From Holophagales bacterium UBA5704 (lineage in GTDB: Bacteria; Acidobacteriota; Thermoanaerobaculia; Multivoradales; UBA5704), in NCBI GenBank assembly GCA_002420005.1, contig DIHE01000089.1, positions 78,472 to 142,471 on the forward strand: DNA of 64,000 nt, written 5' to 3'. Below are positions 18,703-26,605 of the stretch, piece by piece; within the stretch, counting starts at the first letter, position 1; each line of letters starts with the position of its first letter. The translations under genes and the position numbers were made by a program. The notes beneath the pieces were generated by a model. It was not told the DNA's origin. It did no database searches and saw only the letters and a list, made by a program, of their open reading frames with translations.

Positions 18703-19926
18703 CTAGGCGATGCCGCGCGCGAGGCGCTCGCGGGGTGTCGGGAGCACGCAGCCCGACTCGGTGCAGTCATGGGTGACCGCATCCATGAAGCCGCGCTGGA
18801 TCAGGTCTTCCAGGTTGCCGCGGTCGAGGTTGAGCATCCCCAGCGCACCGTTGCCCAGATCGTCTCGCGGGTGGTAGCGGTGGATGGTCAACGGGCGGTA
18901 CCGCACGAACCGCCCCAGGCGGGTCCAGATCCGGTGCAGGCTCTTCGAAAGCTGTTCCAGCTGCGAGTCCCCATGCTCCTCGTTCTGGTCCACCTGCATC
19001 AGAATCTCCAGGCCGCGATTGATCATCCCGGCATCTTCGATGTCGTCGTTGACCAGATGCGCCCAGGCGATGGCCTGCTGGCGATAGAGCGTTCCCAACG
19101 TGCTCTGGAGGGTGCTCACCGGAATCGACCGGACATCGGGGTCGAGGTAGATGACGTGCAGCTCGTCGGCTCCCAGGTCGGTGGCGAGCTTGAGCGGTGT
19201 GTTCATCAGCACGCCGCCGTCGACGTGGGGCTCGGCACCGATCATCACCTCGGGGAAGACGCCCGGGATCGCGCTGGAGGCCATGACCGCCAGCGGACCC
19301 ATCCGATCCGTCAGGTCCAGGTTGCGGAAGACGCGCAGCTCCCCGGTGTTCCAGTTGGTCGCGGCGATGCTCAGCCGGCGCGTGGAATTGCGGACGGCCT
19401 CGAAATTGATCGACTGCCGGATCGATTCGAGCCACGGCTCGTTGGACACGAACGACGTGAAATTCGGGATGTCGGCGAGCCGCTGGCGGAACCCTTGCTC
19501 CCGGCCGGACACGAGATGGACAGCCCGCTGCAGCCCCTCCCAGCCGAGCCGGGCGGCATCCCCGGCGAGCTGGGCCACCGGCCGCAGCGGGTTGGGCAGG
19601 TAGCAGGCCGGCGAGAGCAGATCCACCGGATCGAAGCGGAAGCGGTAGGCGCCGTTGCCGCATGCTCCCTCGGCGAGGCGCTGCAGCCAGACCGTCTCGA
19701 GATTGCCCGCCACCGTCGCGCCATAGACGTCCCAGCCGGCTGCCAGGAACGCGGCGTTGAAGGCACCGATCGAGGTGCCCGTCATGATCTCGGGCGCGAG
19801 CGCGGCGCCGCGGGTCGACGGGCACCTGCCGCCGAGGAGGGCCTTGAGCACTCCCACCTCGTAAGCGCCGTTGGCGCCACCTCCCGAAAGGACCACCGCC
19901 CGCGACACCTGCCCGGGCCCGCTCAT
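18703..19926 (-). CDS. Patatin-like phospholipase, catalytically intact
   Basis: This encodes 407 residues. GGGAGAAG precedes the ATG at 19926, which overlaps the family-X stop by 4 nt. The oxyanion loop LSGGGANGAYEVG, nucleophile motif GTSIGAFNA and Asp motif HVDGGVLMNTPLK are all present, so it should be an active acyl-ester hydrolase. Regions between the dyad residues (GACGNGAYRFRFDPVDLLSPACYLP) match the other two patatins closely. The C-terminus HDCTESGCVLPTP carries two cysteines in a context shared only with the dead patatin at 8442-9584; they may form a disulfide or metal site. There is no export signal. The pairing of family X followed by patatin repeats that of the plus-strand operon. 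Confidence 0.9.
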   Translation of the reverse strand: MSGPGQVSRAVVLSGGGANGAYEVGVLKALLGGRCPSTRGAALAPEIMTGTSIGAFNAAFLAAGWDVYGATVAGNLETVWLQRLAEGACGNGAYRFRFDPVDLLSPACYLPNPLRPVAQLAGDAARLGWEGLQRAVHLVSGREQGFRQRLADIPNFTSFVSNEPWLESIRQSINFEAVRNSTRRLSIAATNWNTGELRVFRNLDLTDRMGPLAVMASSAIPGVFPEVMIGAEPHVDGGVLMNTPLKLATDLGADELHVIYLDPDVRSIPVSTLQSTLGTLYRQQAIAWAHLVNDDIEDAGMINRGLEILMQVDQNEEHGDSQLEQLSKSLHRIWTRLGRFVRYRPLTIHRYHPRDDLGNGALGMLNLDRGNLEDLIQRGFMDAVTHDCTESGCVLPTPRERLARGIA

Positions 19927-21281
19927 GCGCTTCTCCCGCTCAAGACCCAGGAGGGGATCTGCGCCGCGTCGCGCCAATCGCGGACGAGACGCCAGGTGGG
20001 GAGCGAGCCTGCGATCGCTTGATAGTGCTGCATGAAGTGTTTGACCAGAAAGTCCTTTTCGAGTTGCTCGCGGGAGATGCACAGGGAGCGCTCCGCGAGG
20101 CCCGCGGTCGCCAGGTTGGCCAGGGTGACGAAACCGTAGACCGGATCGATCTCGGGGCGCAGCGGCAGCGCGTCCAGCGCTCTCTGGAACGGCCCCAGAA
20201 GGTCCGAGGCCATGCCGCGCGACAGGCGGTCGGCGAGCCGCACCCCCCAGCCGAGAGGATCGAAGGACAGGTTCATGATTCGTTCGGGACGATTGGCCAC
20301 GAAGACCATCTCGACCCGGGTCGAACCGTTTTCTTCGACGACCCAGTCGATGGTCTCGATCGCGGCGTCGAACTCCCCCGGGCCGTAGGCGAGCAGCCCG
20401 CTCTCGGAGTTCTTGACGAAGGCGTAGCCGAAGCCGTAGCGGCCGAGCTCTCCCGGCCGCGGCGCATCCTGGTCGGTGACGAAATCGCGGCTCATCACGA
20501 GCAGGCTGTCCTCCTGCAAGGGCAGCAGGATCTGAGGAGCATCGGGGCCGAGCGGCCGGAAAGCAAAGTGGAAGGCGAAGATCCGCACGCGCAGCACGAG
20601 CCATTCCCAGACCGGCCCGATCTCCCGCAGATCCACGATGGCGAAGCTCTGCTCTTCGGGGATGCGGACGATCTCGCCGTTGTCGCGCCGTTTGCCGAGA
20701 AGCTGCTGGAAGCCGAACCCCTTGCGCTCGACGTCGTCGCGCGGGCACCAGGAGAGCGGCTGCAGGGGAGCGGGGGCCTTGCCGCCCCCCTGCCCTTCCA
20801 CAAATCCTTCGGGCTCGCGGAAATCGCTCACCCGCATGAAGTAGCGCAGGACGAACTCGCGGATCTGCCCGCGCATCCACCCGGCCGCGTCCGCCTGCCC
20901 GTCCCGCGGCGATTTGGGCTGGTCGTAGAACATCTGCTGGTAGTTGCCCATGATCGGCAGACGGCGGCCGGGGCCACGGCGGATCTCGTCGAAAAACCCG
21001 AAGGAGCGGTCGGCCGCATTGAACGTACGCCCAAGGCCGAATCGCTCGGAGAAGGATCCTGCGGCCGCGGCCCGGTCCCACCACTCCTTGAGCAACCTTC
21101 CGCGCGCCAGGAAGTCTTCGACCCTGCCGGCCAGCCGGAGATCGGCGGTGATCCCGCCGTCCTGCGGCGCCGCACCTCCCCGGCAGCAGCAGGAACCGCG
21201 AACCATGCGGCCGACCAACGCATCGACGCCGTGCCCGAGATCGGTCCTCAGCCCTTTCCAGGTCTTCTCCGGCGCATCCAT
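19923..21281 (-). CDS. Family-X protein, copy 3 (unknown function)
   Basis: This encodes 452 residues. GAGGAGG lies 5 nt before the ATG at 21281. It has an N-terminal extension of about 45 residues missing from the other copies, with an unusual cysteine cluster (GSCCCRGG). The X core then follows: RLLKEWWDRA, IMGNYQQMFYDQP, AIVDLREIG and the C-terminal LCISREQLEKDFLVKH before an RDWRDAAQIPSW end. The Cys cluster might bind a metal, be acylated after processing or be incidental. Cytoplasmic location is likely. It is coupled to the patatin that follows (ATGA overlap) and lies 10 nt after the W gene. Confidence 0.78.
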   Translation of the reverse strand: MDAPEKTWKGLRTDLGHGVDALVGRMVRGSCCCRGGAAPQDGGITADLRLAGRVEDFLARGRLLKEWWDRAAAAGSFSERFGLGRTFNAADRSFGFFDEIRRGPGRRLPIMGNYQQMFYDQPKSPRDGQADAAGWMRGQIREFVLRYFMRVSDFREPEGFVEGQGGGKAPAPLQPLSWCPRDDVERKGFGFQQLLGKRRDNGEIVRIPEEQSFAIVDLREIGPVWEWLVLRVRIFAFHFAFRPLGPDAPQILLPLQEDSLLVMSRDFVTDQDAPRPGELGRYGFGYAFVKNSESGLLAYGPGEFDAAIETIDWVVEENGSTRVEMVFVANRPERIMNLSFDPLGWGVRLADRLSRGMASDLLGPFQRALDALPLRPEIDPVYGFVTLANLATAGLAERSLCISREQLEKDFLVKHFMQHYQAIAGSLPTWRLVRDWRDAAQIPSWVLSGRSA

Positions 21282-21291
21282 GCGAGCCTCC

Positions 21292-22314
21292 TCAAGCAAC
21301 CTCGGCGGCCCTCGGCCGGTAGCGGAACATGCCGCCGCAGCGGCCGGCCGCGAGCTCCTGCCCGAGCTGCGCAAGACCGGCCTTCCAGGCCGCCCGCACA
21401 CAGCGCTCCCACAACCGGGCGGCCCGTGGTGCCGGAGCATGGGCGAGAAGCTCCCCGGGCCGGGCCTCCCGGCCGGCTGCCTGCCACCAGGTCAGCGCCG
21501 CCATCGCGATCCCCTGGGCCAGGGCGTCTTCCAGATCCCCCAGCCGGTGGGCCTGGCCCAGCAGAAAGCTCTCGAGGACCGAGGGGTGGCGAAAATTCAC
21601 CAGGGCCAGGGCCCATCCCAGGCCCGCCACGGCGTTGGCCCTGGCGAGGGCATGCGGCGCCTCCAGGGCCTCATCCAGCGCGCGGGCTCCCGGCTCTCCC
21701 CAGGGCAGGAGATTCATCGGCGCAAAGTAGAGACCGCGTCCCACCCCGTGCCAGAAGAGCTCGCAAAGACTCCTGTCGACCGCGGCGCAGAGTCGGTCGA
21801 GGGCGCCGAGGTGGCGGGCGTCGAGCGCCCGGGCGGCGAGACCCAGTTGTTCGAGGAGCGCCTCCTCACACCCTGCGCGGCTCAGGGCGCGGCAACGCCC
21901 GACGAAATGCTCGAGAGCCTTCCCGGCGGCCGCGGGGCTCGAAACCGCGATTTCGGCGAGCACTGCCTCGGCAAGGTGCAGCCCCAGGCCGGTGTGCAGG
22001 GGGATCAGGGCTCCGGCCGGCAGCGTCCCGGCGCTCCCTCCCAGCCGGAGGCCTTCCGCATAACCGAGCCCCTCGGCCACGAACAGGGCACTCCAGGGGT
22101 CCCGGGCAAGGATCCGCGCCAGGCGCTCCCCCAGGGGGGCTCCGGCAGGGAGACCGGCCACCGCCTCCGCCCGCCGGAACAGGTCGAAGGCTTCCAGGCG
22201 GTTGCCCACCTCCCGCCAGGCGAGGCCGCCGGCTTGTGCCGGCAGCGCTGCGGCCAGGACGCCGGCGGAGCCACGCAGGGCTGCGAGAGCCATGGCGACC
22301 GGATCCGTCCTCAA
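21292..22314 (-). CDS. Family-W protein, copy 1 (DUF1702-like layout)
   Basis: This encodes 340 residues from a TTG at 22314 that overlaps the Y stop as TTGA; an ATG at 22293 is a good alternative. It aligns along its length with the C-terminal 350 residues of the 32314-33663 protein: GLAWREVGNRL, ALFVAEGLGYAEG, HTGLGLHLAE, ELFWHGVGRGLYFAPMNLLPWG and VAGLGWALALV. The order of an EGLG block, an H-x-GLG block, a HGVGRxLYF block and a final GLGxA block resembles the DUF1702 family as I remember it, where the protein is found next to UnbV-type proteins in enediyne cassettes. No polyketide synthase is present here. There is no signal peptide and no clear enzyme motif. Confidence 0.68.
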   Translation of the reverse strand: MRTDPVAMALAALRGSAGVLAAALPAQAGGLAWREVGNRLEAFDLFRRAEAVAGLPAGAPLGERLARILARDPWSALFVAEGLGYAEGLRLGGSAGTLPAGALIPLHTGLGLHLAEAVLAEIAVSSPAAAGKALEHFVGRCRALSRAGCEEALLEQLGLAARALDARHLGALDRLCAAVDRSLCELFWHGVGRGLYFAPMNLLPWGEPGARALDEALEAPHALARANAVAGLGWALALVNFRHPSVLESFLLGQAHRLGDLEDALAQGIAMAALTWWQAAGREARPGELLAHAPAPRAARLWERCVRAAWKAGLAQLGQELAAGRCGGMFRYRPRAAEVA

Positions 22315-23594
22315 GCTCCGGGCCCGGGTGCACGGAAGCGGCCCGCGGGATCGTGGACCCGCAGGACGTAGTGGGTGGCGAGAGCGTGCGGTGCGATCCC
22401 CACGACGGAGTTGTCGCTCATCAGTCCTTCCATCCCCTGGAAGGCTCCGGTGCCGCCCAGGATCGGCCCGAAGCCCCCGAAGCGCAGCCCACGCTGGCCG
22501 GGAGCTTCTGGGAACTCGAGGGTGAAGGTCCGCCCTTCTCCACCGTCGGCGACGAAGGAGCCGGCGGGTTGCCCCCCCCCGGCTCCGCTCACGGTGTAGT
22601 CGTTGACGCTCTGAAAAGGAATCGGGGACAGGTCCGTGCCCGGCGCTCCGGGGTTGAACAGGTTGAAGGCGATGCGGGCGGTCATGCTGCCGACCACCGG
22701 CCCGATGCGGGCGGCGGTGCGCAGCCCGGCGGGGCCGGAGGAGAAACCGGTGTCGAAAAACCGGAGCTGCTGCTCCACGTCGAGCCCGTTCACCTGCCCG
22801 TCCGGCCCGTAGAGATAACCGGTCTTCTGCCGCGCGTCGCGCTTCTGGCCCCGCAGCAGCAGGTAGGTCACTCCCGGATCGGCCTCGACGACCGGACGCA
22901 CCGGCGGTACGGCCTCGTCCGTGCGCAGCGCTCCCCGGGGATCCATCACGCGGAGAAAAAGACTGCCGGAAAAGCCCCGCTGCGGATCGATCACGCCACA
23001 GTAGGTGTAGGTCCCTGCGAGCCCCTGGAAACGGCCGAAGCCTTCGAGCAAGGTGCCGACGGCCCCGGCGAGGAGCTGCGGGCGGCCGCCGCAGGTCACC
23101 GGGAAGGTCGAGCCGCCGCCGAATCCGCGGAAACCGTCCGCGCCTCGGCCGAACCGGCAGATCCCGTCGAGCAGGACGAACCGTTGCGGGCGCTCCGGAT
23201 CGAGCGCCGTGGGCGGCGGCTCACGATCGGGCAGCGCCGCATAGCCGGGAGGAATGAGCAACCAGCGCTGCTCGAAGACGGCGGCGGGCTCGCCGACCGT
23301 GTTGCGGGCGCGCAGCCCGGCCGGGCCGGAGGTGTCCATCGCGATCTCGAATCGGTGCAGGACCTCGCGCAGGCGAAACCCCGCCACCGCGCCACCGGCC
23401 GTTGTGAGGACCGGAGCGGGAGCCTGCGGGTCGGGGCGCGACAACAGGTTGAAGGTGGCCGCCTGGTCGAGCAGGCGCTGGACCACCGGGAACGGGTAGG
23501 TCTCCGCGTTGAGGTCCGGCAGGGAGGGCGCTGCCGCCGCCCCGCCGCCGCGCCCGTCCGTGGACGGCCGGGAGCTCGGTTCCTGGTTCATCAT
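22311..23594 (-). CDS. Family-Y protein, copy 2
   Basis: This encodes 427 residues. It starts at an ATGATGA junction overlapping the V stop by 4 nt, with AAGGGG upstream. An N-terminal helix, NAETYPFPVVQRLLDQAATF, is shared with the Y part of the 26602-28668 fusion and more loosely with 28682-29905. Residues of about 120-220 hold the first beta half (GGGSTFPV, AGAVGTLLEGFGRFQGLAGTY, LFLRVMDPRG). Residues of about 315-420 hold the second (GRTFTLEFPEAPGQRG, GGFGPILGGTGAFQGMEG, YVLRVHDPAGRF). The two halves clearly share a pattern, supporting internal duplication. No signal peptide is visible. Function is unknown; repeated occurrence beside V, W and U genes suggests a structural part of a complex. 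Confidence 0.75.
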   Translation of the reverse strand: MMNQEPSSRPSTDGRGGGAAAAPSLPDLNAETYPFPVVQRLLDQAATFNLLSRPDPQAPAPVLTTAGGAVAGFRLREVLHRFEIAMDTSGPAGLRARNTVGEPAAVFEQRWLLIPPGYAALPDREPPPTALDPERPQRFVLLDGICRFGRGADGFRGFGGGSTFPVTCGGRPQLLAGAVGTLLEGFGRFQGLAGTYTYCGVIDPQRGFSGSLFLRVMDPRGALRTDEAVPPVRPVVEADPGVTYLLLRGQKRDARQKTGYLYGPDGQVNGLDVEQQLRFFDTGFSSGPAGLRTAARIGPVVGSMTARIAFNLFNPGAPGTDLSPIPFQSVNDYTVSGAGGGQPAGSFVADGGEGRTFTLEFPEAPGQRGLRFGGFGPILGGTGAFQGMEGLMSDNSVVGIAPHALATHYVLRVHDPAGRFRAPGPGA

Positions 23595-24040
23595 CGGGAC
23601 CCCTTCTGGTCGGGCACGACGCCCTTGGTGATGTCCTCGAGCACGCTGCGAATCCCCTCGAGCCCCGCGAGCTGCCGCTTTTCGAAGGCCCGGGACTCCC
23701 GCGGCCAGCGGCGCGCGACGGCATAGTGAACGCGGAGGTATTTCTCGTCCCGCGGCGCCAGCTTCTCGTCCGGATCGAGCTTCCGGTAGTCCTCGGAGCT
23801 CAAGTAACGCGCGATGAGAAACGTCTTGAACGCTTCGCCCGTCATGTTCTCGCTCACGACGATCTGGCCGGAGCCTCCGGGCATCACGCGCTCGGCATCC
23901 CGTTGGACCGAAACGATGGTGTACGGGACGAGCTTGACCATGTCGTCGTCCAGCCGGTACATCGGCAGGGAGGATTCGTCGCCTCCCTGCCCCGGATCGA
24001 GCCCCAGGCGGTGCGGATCGATCGTGGTGTTCGGGTTCAT
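23591..24040 (-). CDS. Family-V protein, copy 1
   Basis: This encodes 149 residues. It starts at the ATG at 24040 and ends in a 4-nt overlap with the Y gene. The core (DDDMVKLVPYTIVSVQRDAE, then EAFKTFLIARYL, then EKYLRVHYAVARRWPRE and a final KRQLAGLEGIRSVLEDI helix) matches the C-terminal half of 29942-30688. It is predicted to be small, cytoplasmic, mixed strand and helix, and rich in charged residues. I do not recognise a known family. In both places V lies immediately before a Y gene, so V and Y products probably work together. Confidence 0.7.
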   Translation of the reverse strand: MNPNTTIDPHRLGLDPGQGGDESSLPMYRLDDDMVKLVPYTIVSVQRDAERVMPGGSGQIVVSENMTGEAFKTFLIARYLSSEDYRKLDPDEKLAPRDEKYLRVHYAVARRWPRESRAFEKRQLAGLEGIRSVLEDITKGVVPDQKGSR

Positions 24041-24053
24041 GACGGCCCCCGGC

Positions 24054-25712
24054 TCAGAGCTCCAGAACGATGCGGAAGCCGATGTCCGCCGCGCTCTCCA
24101 CCGGATGCCGCAGGTGGGTCTGGCGATCCGCCGAGCGGAAGCCGTGCGCAGGATCGAGCCAGACGCCGCCGCGGATCACCCGCAGGGTCTTCGGCTCCGC
24201 ACCCGCACCCAGCACATGGGAGACGTCGACCGGAACCCCTTCGCGGGGACCCTGCGGGTCCTTCTGCGGCGAGGACCGGTAGGCGTCGGGGTCATACCAG
24301 TCGGAGCACCACTCCCCGACGTTGCCGGCCATGTCGTACAAGCCGAAGGCGTTCGGCTCGAAGCAGCCGACCGGAGCGGTGAACGGATAGCCGTCGTTCC
24401 ACGGCTTGGCATAGGGGGGCAACGGCGTGCCGTCCGGGAAAGGCGGCTCGCCGGCGTTCCAGATCCAGTGCTGCTGGAGGGAGGCGTCGGCGATGTTGGC
24501 GATCTTCTGCAGGCCCGCCTCGTCGTCGCCGTTGTAATAGCGGCTGGTGCTCCCCGCCCGGCAGGCGTATTCCCATTCCGCCTCGGTGGGCAGACGGTAC
24601 AAACGGCCTTCCTTGTCGCTCAGCCAGCGGCAGAACTCCTCGGCGTCCTCGAAGCTGACGCAAACGATCGGATGCTCATCGGTCTGCACGAAGCCCGCGG
24701 GACGATCCGGGTCTTCGATGAGCCAGGAGGACCAGATGTACTGGGGCCTCGGCTCCACCTTGCCGGTGCGCAGGTCGAGACCGAAGCTGCCGAGGCCGTT
24801 CCTCTCCCCGGTCGTGGTGTAGCCGGTGTCTTGCATGAACTCCTTGAACTGGCCGACGGTGACCGTGTGCATGCCCATCATCAGCCGCTTGGAGAGGGTC
24901 ACGCGGTGCTGCGGTTTCTCATCGGGCTGGGCGGCGGGGTCGCTGTCGGGCGAGCCCATGAGGAAGGTGCCGGGCATCAGCTCGACCAACCGCATGCCGA
25001 GGGAGTTGATGATGAAGTTGGGCCCCAGAAACTCCATGCCGTAGCGGGCCGCCAGCTTGACGATCTCGGCCGGGTCGGTCATCGTCCGCGTCTGCTCGAA
25101 GAAGCGCTCGAGGCCGCCCGGAATCACGGTGATGACCGTGCGGGCCGCAACGTCGGAGACGCAATGGAAGCCATGGGGGACACCGCGCGTGAAGTTGCCG
25201 ATGTCGCCCGGGCGGGCGCGGTAGGTCTGGTCTCCGTACCGCACCTCCATCTCACCCTCCAGAAGGTGGACGATCTCGTCCTGGAACACGTGGCGATGGA
25301 GCGCGACGCCCGTCCCCGGAGGGAGAACCGCCTCGAAGATGAAGTAGGCGCCTCCGCTCATCTCGCTCGGGATCTTGACCGTGAAATTTCCGGCCGCATC
25401 GATCTTCTTCCCTTCGGCGGCGGTGACGATCCGCGGCACTCTGGGCAGGTTCTCCGGCAGAGGCTCGATCCCATCCCCGGTGCCGGGGGCCGGTGGGGAC
25501 GGCGGTGCCGGCTTCGGGGTGCCGGATGCAGGCGGTGCAGGCTCCGGCGTGCCGGATGCAGGCGGTGTCACCACTCCTCCCCCGAGGTGGAGCTGCAAGG
25601 AATCACCGTGGAGATGGAGCTGGAGCCCCTCGCCGCTCAGATACAGCTCCAGGTCCCCGCCGTGGAGGTGCAGCTCGGCTCCAGTCCCGGCCTTGATCGT
25701 CGTCGCGCTCAT
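24054..25712 (-). CDS. LHLHG-tagged cupin plus formylglycine-generating-enzyme-like domain
   Basis: This encodes 552 residues. AAAGGA precedes the ATG at 25712, which overlaps the U stop by 4 nt. Residues of about 10-47 form a run of LHLHG/LQLHLG strands. A Pro-rich linker with a tandem PASGTP(E/K)PAP repeat follows. About 95-220 is a cupin barrel (GVALHRHVFQDEIVHLLEGE, ARPGDIGNFTRGVPHGFH), whose His and Glu residues could hold a metal. About 255-550 is an FGE-sulfatase fold: MPGTFLMGSP, RLPTEAEWEYACRAG, YDMAGNVGEWCSDWYD, RVIRGGVW. True FGEs use a Cys pair near the C-terminus; here the end reads GFRIVLEL with no Cys, so oxidase activity is unlikely and a binding role is more probable. Confidence 0.8.
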   Translation of the reverse strand: MSATTIKAGTGAELHLHGGDLELYLSGEGLQLHLHGDSLQLHLGGGVVTPPASGTPEPAPPASGTPKPAPPSPPAPGTGDGIEPLPENLPRVPRIVTAAEGKKIDAAGNFTVKIPSEMSGGAYFIFEAVLPPGTGVALHRHVFQDEIVHLLEGEMEVRYGDQTYRARPGDIGNFTRGVPHGFHCVSDVAARTVITVIPGGLERFFEQTRTMTDPAEIVKLAARYGMEFLGPNFIINSLGMRLVELMPGTFLMGSPDSDPAAQPDEKPQHRVTLSKRLMMGMHTVTVGQFKEFMQDTGYTTTGERNGLGSFGLDLRTGKVEPRPQYIWSSWLIEDPDRPAGFVQTDEHPIVCVSFEDAEEFCRWLSDKEGRLYRLPTEAEWEYACRAGSTSRYYNGDDEAGLQKIANIADASLQQHWIWNAGEPPFPDGTPLPPYAKPWNDGYPFTAPVGCFEPNAFGLYDMAGNVGEWCSDWYDPDAYRSSPQKDPQGPREGVPVDVSHVLGAGAEPKTLRVIRGGVWLDPAHGFRSADRQTHLRHPVESAADIGFRIVLEL

Positions 25713-26605
25713 GTCGAAAATCCTTTCCGCGGCTCCTCGTCGTAGAGAGCCCGCCAGAACGTGTCTCCAGAAAGCCGAACCGCGCAATGCACGGCGTCGA
25801 GCTCGAGGAAGAGGCCGACCATGAAGTAGCGGTCCTTCCCGTCAACGGTTCCCTTCCACTCGTGGGACGCCATGAAGACGTCGTCCTGCACGGGTTTTCC
25901 GTCCACCACCAGGTCCTTGACGAACCAGAGGATCTCGTGCGGATGCGGCAACTTGTAGGCCACGGCCGCCCGCGTCATGCGCCGTCCCTGGTACACCTCC
26001 ACCCAGCTCGTGACCCCCACATCCGGATGCCACGAATTGAGAATCGGATCGACCGTCGCCCCCTCGAGCGGGGGCAGGCTGCGAGGATCGACATACCCGG
26101 CGAAGGAACCGGTGATGCGCTTGCCGATCCGCCCGTCGGCCAACCGGAAGTTCTCGCGGTCCCAGAAGCTCAGGAGCGTGAACGTTCCCAGCTCGCGCCG
26201 GCCCGCCAGGTCGTAGGTCTTGAACGTCCCGCGCGCCGGGCCGAGGTAACGGTCGAACGTCTCGCCGTCGAACGGTGCCACCGGCGCCTCCAGTGCCGCC
26301 CGCAGCCGCGCCGGATCGATCGCCAGGCCGGGAAAATCACCCACCTCCAACCGCGCTGCGTATTCGCGCACAAGAAAGTCGCTGAGCGGCCCGGCGCAGC
26401 GGCCCAACAGCTCCCGCCACTCCCGGTAGCGCTCCATGTTCCCCTCGGCGCCGCGCAACAGCGCGGCGAACGGATCGTCGGCCGGCAGCCCGGTGGGCAT
26501 GCCGCCCAGATCGCCGCGCAGGCGTGCGCCGTGAAGGTGGATCCGCGGGCTCGGATCCGCGAGATGCAGACGGATGGACCGGCCGTGCAGATGCAGAACC
26601 GTCAT
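25709..26605 (-). CDS. Family-U protein with N-terminal LHLHG strands
   Basis: This encodes 298 residues. GGAGG lies 6 nt before the ATG at 26605; the ATG overlaps the previous stop by 4 nt. Residues 1-35 hold the same kind of segment as the cupin-FGE gene next door: VLHLHGRSIRLHL and RIHLHG. The remainder (about 50-298) is the U domain, nearly collinear with the C-terminal third of 26602-28668. Shared blocks are FPGLxIDPxRLR, FDRYLGPARGTFKTY, DGRIGKRITGS, TSWVEVYQ, KLPHPHEILWFVKD, FMASHEWKG and SGDTFWRALY. The His-rich HPHE and SHEW blocks are the most conserved and could be a metal or active site, but no known family fits. There is no export signal. Confidence 0.75.
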   Translation of the reverse strand: MTVLHLHGRSIRLHLADPSPRIHLHGARLRGDLGGMPTGLPADDPFAALLRGAEGNMERYREWRELLGRCAGPLSDFLVREYAARLEVGDFPGLAIDPARLRAALEAPVAPFDGETFDRYLGPARGTFKTYDLAGRRELGTFTLLSFWDRENFRLADGRIGKRITGSFAGYVDPRSLPPLEGATVDPILNSWHPDVGVTSWVEVYQGRRMTRAAVAYKLPHPHEILWFVKDLVVDGKPVQDDVFMASHEWKGTVDGKDRYFMVGLFLELDAVHCAVRLSGDTFWRALYDEEPRKGFST